Assembly: GCA_013396635.1 (NCBI GenBank)
Contig: WBMW01004965.1
Span: 537,295 to 601,294 of the forward strand
Direction: 5' to 3'
Origin: Penelope pileata
Taxonomy: Eukaryota; Chordata; Aves; Galliformes; Cracidae
DNA: 64,000 nt
Part shown: in pieces, positions 56,141 through 64,000 of the stretch
Numbering within the stretch: the first letter of the stretch is position 1
How the letters are laid out: the number at the start of each line of letters is the position of its first letter
Made by a program: the position numbers and the translations under genes
The notes under the pieces: generated by a model
What the model was told of the DNA's origin: nothing
What the model saw: only the letters and a program-made list of their open reading frames with translations
Databases searched by the model: none

Positions 56141-57895
56141 GTAGACGTATTTCTTTCTCGTTGCTTTGTGATCACTTTTACTGCTCCACAGAGACCAGTA
56201 TTTTCAAAAAGCCAACAAAACAGTAGTTAAAGAAGTTTTCTTTTACTAATTTGAAACGCTTCATTTGTACTACCAAGTATATTCTAGTGAGTCAATCTGC
56301 ATTCGTATAAAGAAAACATAAATCCATCCACACTGATTTTTTTTGGATCAAAGTGCTATTATTGCTATGAAACTTTTTCTTTATAAAGACATACAAACAC
56401 AATATTGCGCTGAGGTTCAAGTTTGTACAGAAGTAATGTACTATCACTTAGAAAAGGTGTTTAAAAAGTAAACTGCAACTGCTTTTTTAATCACTAAATT
56501 TATCTTCACAACCCCAGAAATGTAATACACATCTATAATCTAACCTACCTACAATTTATTACCGAGGAGCAGTCATAGCAGCTATTTTCCACAATGAAGA
56601 CAACACTTCACAGATAACATATTGGAAAACAATTGCCAGCATTAAATTCCCCATACATGCTACTAAGCTACAACAGACTGGCTTACAGCTCTTGCCATTA
56701 CAATGAAATGTTATGTTTTTACGGCTGAGCTTGCAGAGAAATAGTACTTAAACTAAAAATAAAAGTATGCAAACACAAAATGTAACAAAGCCAGATGTAC
56801 ATGATACAGAGCCAACAGACGTCTCTTTGGAACGCAAGAACATACAAGGGTCAGTAATGAAGGGCTTAATTGCAAAAAGGAGCTTACAGTATTCTAAAAT
56901 GACCAATAAGTTCCGAAAAGGTGTGGTGTACTCAGTCAACAGATCTGCTCCCTAATATGTTAGAGATTCTAGCACTGTAATCCTAATGCTTAAAAAAAGG
57001 CCTTACACCAATTAACCAAAACCGGGCTATCTATCTGAAATTAGAAGCTGGCGGCTATTCCAATGCATGCACAAACACAACTTCTATCTGCAGAATCTTC
57101 GCAGCTGATAATGACACATCCGAGCCAGAACAAACCAAGTTAGATTTCCTGACCACAGGATATTTTTACAGTAACAAGAAAAAACAAGTTTGCCTGCAAA
57201 TCAATAAAAGTGTTAATACTAATCACTAAAAAAACAAGAATAAGTTAAAATACTTTAAAAAAAAAATTATGCCAGCAGTTTCTTTTAAATGTGGTAATAT
57301 AGAAAAATAAAATGTGCTCTATATTCCATATAACTTACGCAGAAAGAGCAAATTATTAACAAAATGCTTCCCAGGCACGGAGCCCTCTCTAAAAGTCCCA
57401 AAGAAGTACTGCTAAAATTGGGGCTGCTGGAGGGAGCTTTACAGGAATGACAGGTCACACACTGTACTGAACAGCGGGGAGAAAAGCTCTTTAAACAACT
57501 CGCAGAAAGATAGCAAAAGTTACCCACTGATTTTCATCTCTCACGTCCTTTATTTTTTCCAGAGAACTAACACCATGCCTGTTTTTTAAAATGAAGTTGT
57601 TGACTCGGGACATTAGCTGATTTTCCACTGTAAAGTGGCATATAAAGGAGCTGTATAAGGCATTTTCTTCATTTCAAACCATCAACACTACGGAGAAGAA
57701 AAACATATAATAAAACAATCCAAATCTCAGCTATCAGCATGAGATGTCATCCAAACACTGCAAAATTACACTCAGAATGCCAGCTGGGTCCACGAAACGC
57801 CACGCAGCAAGCAAAGCGCCCGTGCTGAAGATGTCTGTCAGGCAGACTGCGTCTCGCTGTGTGCATCGGCAGTGATCTGCTGCAGAACCGGGCTG

Positions 57896-57909
57896 CCGCT
57901 AGAGGGAGC
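57896..57909 (+). promoter_or_regulatory. CTCF-like motif CCGCTAGAGGGAGC
   Basis: It differs from the common CTCF core CCASYAGRKGGCRS at two places (A to G at position 3, C to A at position 12). It lies about 0.8-1.5 kb beyond the CpG island, on its TBX1-proximal side. Confidence 0.35.
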
Positions 57910-58196
57910 GGAAACAAGCAAAGCCTGCGACCCAAACCGCAAACACTGCACACCCAGGCTATGTACCCTGCAAAGATAACGTGCAGAGGTGGTTTTCCCC
58001 TCCCTTTTAATGAAGCGGGCTGTGAAAAAATCCATGAAGGCAAAATTTCCTCTATTTTCTGACATTAACCAAAGTGGAAACCCAGGGACTCCCGTCAAAT
58101 CTGTTTACATAAAGTGAGTTTTATAGACTTCCGTAAGCTGTATGGGGGTGATGGTTTGCTCTGTGAAATGGTGACGCATTAACTGCAACACCATCG

Positions 58197-58345
58197 GATC
58201 GCTCTGCACGGGAGGGACCTCGGGAGGTCTCCAGTCCCACCTCCAGCTCAGAGCAGGGCCAGCCGAGACCCGGCTGGGCTGATCTGAGCTCTATCCAGTC
58301 GCTGAATGGTGTACAATTTGCTCATGTACATCAAGGAACGACAGC
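58197..58345 (-). mobile_element. CR1 LINE fragment
   Basis: gggagggacctcgggaggtc, then tccagtcccacctccagctc and agagcagggccagc, are typical antisense CR1 3' UTR sequence. Similarity fades after ctctatccagtcgctgaatg. Orientation is that of the LINE sense strand. Confidence 0.75.
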
Positions 58346-58882
58346 ACCATGCTCTGCTTCAGGCACAGTGCACCTGAGTGACCTCAGCGCGTGTCTGCGC
58401 CGAGGGGAGAATCAGCTCCGAAATTCGGGGATCGGCTCCCTGCCCGCCCTCGGCCTGCCCAAGCCTTGGGGTCAGCCCGTTCCCTGCTGCTTGCTTTTAA
58501 ACACCTCAGAAATACACATTCCTGTTGGTCATAAAGCACAAGGATTATGAAAGTGGTGTAAAATTCAACAGAAGAAAATCGCGAGAGCCTGGTACCTGTG
58601 GCTCGTGGATGTCACACGTTTGACGGGACACACTCTGAACTCAGTGCCACAGCTGCCAGCAGAGACCTGCGCTCTCCAGAGCAGCTGCAACCAGACGGCG
58701 GGGGGCTGTAACCAAGCCATTTCACCTATTTACGGGACGGACGGACGCGGCGTCCACAGCCCCGCTGCCGCCTCAGCGACCAACGGCCGCCGGGGCCACT
58801 ATGAGGCGGCGCGCGACGCTCAGGCGGGCGGGAAGGGGCGCGCGGACGGACGCACGCGCACGGCCCCCACAGCCGCTCCGCC

Positions 58883-58896
58883 GTTGCCATGGCGAC
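58883..58896. promoter_or_regulatory. RFX X-box GTTGCCATGGCGAC
   Basis: One mismatch from the palindromic RFX consensus GTTGCCATGGCAAC. It lies inside the CpG island, where RFX sites usually act. Confidence 0.65.
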
Positions 58897-59225
58897 GCCC
58901 CGCGCAGGCGCACTCCATCCCTCTGCGCCGCGCGGCCTTCAGCCGGCGCGGCTCCAGTGAGGGGCGCTCCCCGCCCCTCGGCGGTGCCTCTGGACGTCGC
59001 TCGCGCCCCCAAAGCGGCCGAACTGGGGCCCTGCCGGCTGCGCCGCGCGATCGCTCCCGCCCCCCTCCTCCTGCCATGTCTCACCGAGCGCCGCTCCGCC
59101 GGGAGTGGGGGTTGGGAAACGGAACAGCGACGATTCGGTGATCCTCCGCTGTTCCTGAGGCCGCTTCCGGGCACCAGGCAAACGCAGTGGAGCGCCGAGC
59201 GCCAGCGTGGGAGTGGGGCGGGGCC

Positions 59226-59231
59226 CACGTG
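59226..59231. promoter_or_regulatory. E-box CACGTG
   Basis: Class B E-box (USF/MYC type) in the CpG island, 39 bases from the NRF1 site. Confidence 0.5.
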
Positions 59232-59268
59232 ATACCTGCGGACAGCGCATGGCATCAAGGGAGGGGGA

Positions 59269-59280
59269 TGCGCATGCGCT
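59269..59280. promoter_or_regulatory. NRF1 site TGCGCATGCGCT
   Basis: Contains the full GCGCATGCGC palindrome of the NRF1 consensus. Common in CpG-island promoters of housekeeping genes. Confidence 0.7.
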
Positions 59281-59385
59281 GTCTGCGCTCGCTATGGTCC
59301 TCCGCGGCGGCGGTGCCGGGGGAGCAGCGGAGCTGCAGTGCCCGAGCCAAGAGGAGGGGCCTCGGCTCCGTGCGGCGTCACTCAC

Positions 59386-59500
59386 CGGCAGCCGCTGTGA
59401 GTGGGGGTACTCCGCTCCATTACTCCGCGTGTGGTGCGGGGTAGGCGGCCCCGGGCGGTTCGGCACAGCCAGGTTTGGTTTCCAGATGCGGTATTGGTGC
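59386..59500 (-). other. GNB1L: Candidate non-coding first exon of GNB1L (donor CTGCCG|GTGAGT)
   Basis: On the - strand, CTGCCG|GTGAGT at 59386/59385 is a good splice donor within the CpG island. The 5' end of the exon is a guess. A second possible - strand donor, GCTCG|GTGAGA, lies near 59080, so the exact first exon is not settled. Confidence 0.35.
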
Positions 59501-59650
59501 GGGATCGCTGCTCAGCGACAGCGCGGGCAGCGCCGCAGAAATGCGCGCAGCCCCCGAGTGCCGCCGCTCTGCGTCCCCACCACGGCTCGCGCCGGGGAGG
59601 TGGAGTCCCTGGCTGGGAGATGGAGCGGCCCTGGTAATGCCTGCACGAGC

Positions 59651-62600
59651 TCACAGTGCTGTCGCTCCACCTGGAAGCACTGCTACACCACAGCACTGCT
59701 TGCAGTTTTCTGGTCATTTTGCTCATGGAGCTAAAGAGCCTTTCAAAGCTAAGTGAAACCTAGATTGCCACAGTGCTGTTAGTAAATGCTGTTCTGTTCT
59801 ATTTCTATTGATGCAAATAAAAACAGAGACAATCACAGTGAGTTTGTGAAGGTAAATCTTGTGAAGGTAAATTGGGGGTTCATTTTTCTACTCATCTCAA
59901 ACCTGTCATCAGTAGGAACACAGATTCCTGAGCACAGCACACTGAGCCTCTCGGTGTTAGGAATATCCTAAGCACAAATGCCTTCAGTATTTCATAATAC
60001 ACAAATACAGCCCCATAACACCGTACGTGTTCTGCTGAAATGATTTGAATTAAGAGATTTAGAACAGCAGATCATTGCTATAAAATGCAATTCCTAGTGA
60101 AACCATATGTACAGCATACTTTGGGGTCTTTTAATTTGTTAGGAGCTACATGTTTATTAGAATATGGTACAGTTACTGCTCCCTGCAGTCACCTTGAAAA
60201 CGACATACCCCTCTCACAACACAAATATAATGAGTTATATGGCAAGAGGAGGTGGTTACCAGAATTCAGGAATGACAGTATCCAATTAATTTAACATGAA
60301 TTAATGCAAGATCGAATTTATTACAGTTGGATGCAATTTGTAATTGGAAGTTACATTACACTGCACGTTTTTACATGTTATCACCCGTCAGTAAAAGATC
60401 TCAAAGGAAACATTCTCCATTTTGAACAGCAGAAATGTATTTGTTATATCACCAATAACTCTTTCCTTACACATTTGCAGCGCAGAACATCAGGGACTAG
60501 CAGCCCAGTGTGCACCAGGGGCTCTGCCATCGCCTTTTCTCACAGAAGGCCATGACTGAGGCTTGCACACAAACCCAGACTTCATTTTCTCCGGTTGCTT
60601 TGCTGGGCTGCCCCTGCCTCGTTACTTGATCACCATTTTTCACTCCTCAGAGGTATCACCCCTCTTCTTTTTTGGGTAGGAGAAGTGAATTAGCCCTCTA
60701 GTTAAATAAACCTTTCAACCTTCTATCTTCAAAATAAACACTTTATTGTGGACAGTCCAAGCTCCTTAGGGAAAGCTTCAGGTCTCAAATCCAAAAGACA
60801 CACTGTGTCCTTTTAATAATTTCATAGTGGAAACCCTTTATTTGCCCATTCCTACGGTGTTACGGAGGTTTTCAATGATTCTGGTTTAGGTTTCGGGATT
60901 AGGTGAAACCAGAGTGCCTTAAACCTCTTTAGAGGTTTGGGATTAGGTCTGCAGCAGGCCTAATACAGCCTTTCTGTGCAAGGCTAAATTAAATGGCAAG
61001 AATATTTGTTGTGCACTGATTCACAGGTGTTTGGCAAAATACCAGAAAACATAAAGCAACCACTGGAAGAATCATGGAGGCAAAGCCATCGAAACATGAG
61101 TATTAGCTAAGTACTGCAGTATCACTTGCAACTGTGGGGTATTTCAGACTGCTTCTAAGTGATTTTAAGCATGGATATCATTTTTATATGTGTCTCTCAC
61201 ATGAATGTGAGTAAATTGAAGATCTGTCATGCAAATGGATCAAGGATTTTTGTTTGGGTATCACATTCTGGTAATTGTTGCCTGTTTTATAGCAAATGTA
61301 TATTAAAGTTCATCAAACAGCTGATAGCACTGAAACTCTATTGTTTTATTGTACACATAAATTCTACTCCTTCTCTGAGGTATGCGTTGCCCTGACAGCA
61401 TATGTTAGGTCATGAGGAGAGAAGCACAATAGATTTATGCCTGTTATTAAAACTCCACCCTGTCTGGGTCAAGAGGCAGAGACCTTTACCTCATTGATGA
61501 CCATGAACTAATTGGAGGAGATAGTTTCGTTGCGTAGGCTGTCTACTGTGAGGCTTTTCAGCAGCTTTTCAATAAATATCTCTAGTAAGAATAGTTAGTA
61601 GTACTGGCAAAGCCTGACTAACTGGCCATACCCCTAGCATGCAGGCTGAGGTGAGGAGATTTCATCAAGCAGAATGAAGAGCAGCTTAGCACAATAGTGT
61701 CAGGGTCAAAATGCAGCAGCTGGTTTGGTTGCATTTGTAGGGGAAGGCTGAGTTTCAGATGCTTGGCTCTATGATGCCTGGCCCTGGTATCAAGATGAGC
61801 AGGATACATAGTTATGGTGAGGCAATGCACAGAGCCCAGCGGGTCAGTTCCTACAGCTGTCCAAAATCAGTTACTACTTGAGCATAACTATCTCCTCACT
61901 CTACTTATTACTTTCACTGATGATGTGCCTGCCAGCTCCCTCCAAAGAACTGTATTTTGAATGTATTTCTCTCCCAAATAACTGGATTTCAATTTCGACT
62001 TGCCTGTATTTGGAAAGTCAACTACATCTCAGAATTCCAGGGTTTTTCTAGCTTTTTTTTTTTCCATGCCAACAATCAGTTCTCTTGAAGGCAGCTTTTT
62101 GGAATTCCCATGGCAAATCTTCCAATTATCCAGCTAGATTGTATCTTCTTAAGGCTGCTTGCAAAATCAAAACAGAAATAGTTAAGTTTCAAAAGAATAT
62201 GTCCAGTCTAATCAAATGAACTGTAAGAGTAAGAGGGAGGCAAACTGGGAGGATTTAATAATCTCAGAATCTGTATAAAACATTATTTACAGCTTAAGGT
62301 CTACACAATGCTTGAGCTTTAAATGTAAGTTCTTCCCATCCTTAATGGTGCATGTAAAGGAGAACAAGAGAGAAATGTTACCAGTCAAGGACAAAACTGT
62401 AAAATAATGAGCAGAAGAAGAATGAAATTAAAGTACTAGGGGCCAAGGGAGGCTGAGTGGGAGTTCATTTTCATACATGATTGGTCTATACTTGAAAAAA
62501 GACACCCTCCTCATCCTTAAATGAGATGTTATTTGAGCATAAATAACAGTCTCATGACAAATATGCTGCTATTTCCAACGGAGTTTTTACACTGCAAAAC

Positions 62601-64000
62601 CACAACATTCTCAGCCCTGATGTCCCTCAGATAAAACAATACGGCTGGTGGCTGTGAATCAGCACTTCAAAACTAACCTTTGAAAACAGCAACATGTTCA
62701 GGTTGAGGACAAATGGAGGAGACAGAGAGCTGCTGTTTGTAGAGCTTTGCAAAAATAGACCCCACCTTTCTTGCTTGGAAACATGCTGTAACAATGGACA
62801 ACTGTTTTCTCTCTGTGTGGGTAGCTCCATGCAGGTACCTCCAAGGACTGTGGGGTCCTTCGCGTTCAGTCTCTCTCAGGCTGAGCTGTCACTAAAATCC
62901 AGAGCAGTGAAACACCAAAACCCTCCTGGATGCTTGAGCCTTGGATTATTTTACCTTTCAAAAATAACAAAAGGCTCTGACCAGAAATCTAAAAGAGTTC
63001 TTGCATTTTTTGGAGCTCATGGAAGGCAGTGGGTGATCCTCAACAGAGAAGTGGGGTGACAGGGGAATGACAACATAGAGACTACCTCAGCCCCAACCTG
63101 AGGACGAAGGGTGCACGAGAATGAACAGCTAGGCCTACCCAAGGACTCTGCGTGCCAAAAAGAGCACTCCTCCTTTCCCAAACCATTTGCAGCCACATGG
63201 CCATGTTCCCTCTCCTGTGCTGACCCTTCCACTCATCTGAGGAGCATAAGGACTGATACAGGGCGAGAGCATGGGGCAGGAAAGCAGAGGGCCTGGGAGG
63301 GAGAGCAATCACACTGGAACAGACCCGCCCTGGTTGGTGGCACCCAAAGGAGCAGGCCAGCCAGGCAGCAAAGGTTTCAGGACAGCAAATGACACCTCAC
63401 CTTAAGCAGGAAGCTCATTTCCCGCCACAGCCAGGGAGGAAAAACAGGCTCTTAACTACGTGGGAACATCCCCTCCACCTTTGTTTCTGATTCCACTGTT
63501 TCCTAGTGTAACACACGTAAACAACAAGCATTGAAATTTAGAGGTGCCACCGAATGGAAGTAGAAGAAGCTTTTAGCCTCAGCACAGACCCCAGTGCTGC
63601 TGTGAAGACTGGGAAGACCTTGCGCTGGTGCGTGGCATTCACGTTTTCATATGGCTTTTAAGGGCCTTGTCTATAGCTCAGGGAAATTCCTGGTGACCTT
63701 TTTGAGCTCTTCCCAAAAATAAAAAAAAATAAGGAAGAAAGAAAATAAAAAGCAGAAATAAACAACTGGACATTGTGCTTCTCAGAGGGATTATTGGAAA
63801 ATGAGAAAGTGATCCAGAGGCATGAGCTGTACAAGCACCCCACCAGAGCTACCCTTGCAGCAAAACCCCTGAGGCAGAGTCCAGATGAGATACATTCAGG
63901 ATGCAAAATTCAAACCCTTTGGAACTAGGCAGAAAAGAGGATCAAGGGGCAAGCCTACATCTGGGTGCATCTGCAAAAGCCCATGTTTTTGTTAAATCTG
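59651..64000. other. Region upstream of GNB1L, no gene recognised
   Basis: About 4.3 kb of ordinary sequence. I searched the - strand for the 3' end of TXNRD2 (the conserved C-terminus with a Sec TGA codon), which follows in mammals, and found no match. An AATAAA on the - strand at about 60742 (tttatt on +) could mark the 3' end of a minus-strand transcript, but this is unsupported. The open frames at 62.7-63.4 kb show no recognised domain. Confidence 0.5.

Larger units (their letters stand above)
34269..58690 (-). other. Probable 5' intron(s) of GNB1L, no coding exon recognised
   Basis: About 24 kb of AT-rich DNA between the first coding exon and the CpG island. No conserved open frame is visible on either strand. 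Non-coding 5' exons could be present but cannot be recognised from sequence alone. Separately listed contents are two mariner copies, a MIR-like remnant, a CR1 fragment, microsatellites, T tracts and two kinds of assembly gap. Confidence 0.5.
58690..59650 (-). promoter_or_regulatory. GNB1L: CpG island, probable GNB1L promoter and first exon region
   Basis: About 950 bp dense in CG dinucleotides, standing out from AT-rich flanks. It carries a near-perfect RFX X-box (58883-58896), an ETS-like cttccgg (59164-59170), CACGTG (59226-59231) and an NRF1 palindrome (59270-59279), with no TATA box seen. In the conserved gene order the only known gene starting here is GNB1L on the - strand. Long open frames across the island come from GC content. 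Assignment is by position and synteny; a + strand transcript from the same island is possible. Confidence 0.7.

Noticed and set aside
58605..59734. Many long frames (up to 178 codons) in the CpG island
   Set aside because: All six frames are partly open because of GC richness; Arg/Pro/Ala-rich translations have no domain.
60000..64000. 3' end of TXNRD2 with Sec codon and SECIS element
   Set aside because: Expected from synteny but no match to the conserved C-terminus was found on the - strand. The GGC TGA GGT at about 63090 lacks the Cys codon context.

Overview
This is vertebrate nuclear DNA, and the protein sequences, the Galluhop-type mariner elements and the CR1 fragments point to a bird, probably a galliform such as chicken. 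Two genes are recognisable, arranged tail to tail. On the + strand is the 3' half of TBX1, the T-box transcription factor of pharyngeal and cardiac outflow development. On the - strand is the complete coding sequence of GNB1L, a WD40-repeat protein. The same neighbours lie in the human 22q11.2 deletion region, so the window corresponds to that conserved block (chicken chromosome 15 by general knowledge; I could not check this).

Layout. 1-2185: very GC-rich TBX1 intron or upstream DNA, with an assembly artefact (an exact 153-base duplication bounded by single Ns). 2186-5487: six TBX1 coding exons covering most of the T-box and the whole C-terminus; the first coding exons lie outside the window. 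5488-17830: about 12.3 kb between the two genes with no recognised coding sequence. 17831-34218: six GNB1L coding exons (987 nt, 328 codons plus stop) read right to left, with every junction in phase. About 34.27-59.4 kb: most likely the long 5' intron(s) of GNB1L, AT-rich, holding two related non-autonomous mariner copies, simple repeats and a homopolymer gap. About 58.7-59.65 kb: a CpG island, the probable GNB1L promoter, with an RFX X-box-like site, an NRF1 palindrome and an E-box. 59.65-64 kb: no gene recognised; the next gene in the conserved order (TXNRD2 in mammals) was looked for and not found.

The two genes encode unrelated proteins, and their link is linkage rather than a shared pathway. 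The main points for follow-up are a GC-AG intron inside the TBX1 T-box, a lost stretch of TBX1 coding sequence at a single N, a His-rich but Ala-poor TBX1 C-terminus, a strong hairpin in a GNB1L intron, tandem in-frame acceptors in GNB1L, a 22-bp perfect palindrome, and several assembly defects. I found no operon-like, CRISPR, phage or viral system. I did not find a clearly new biological system; the hairpin at 28.3 kb is the best candidate for an undescribed element.
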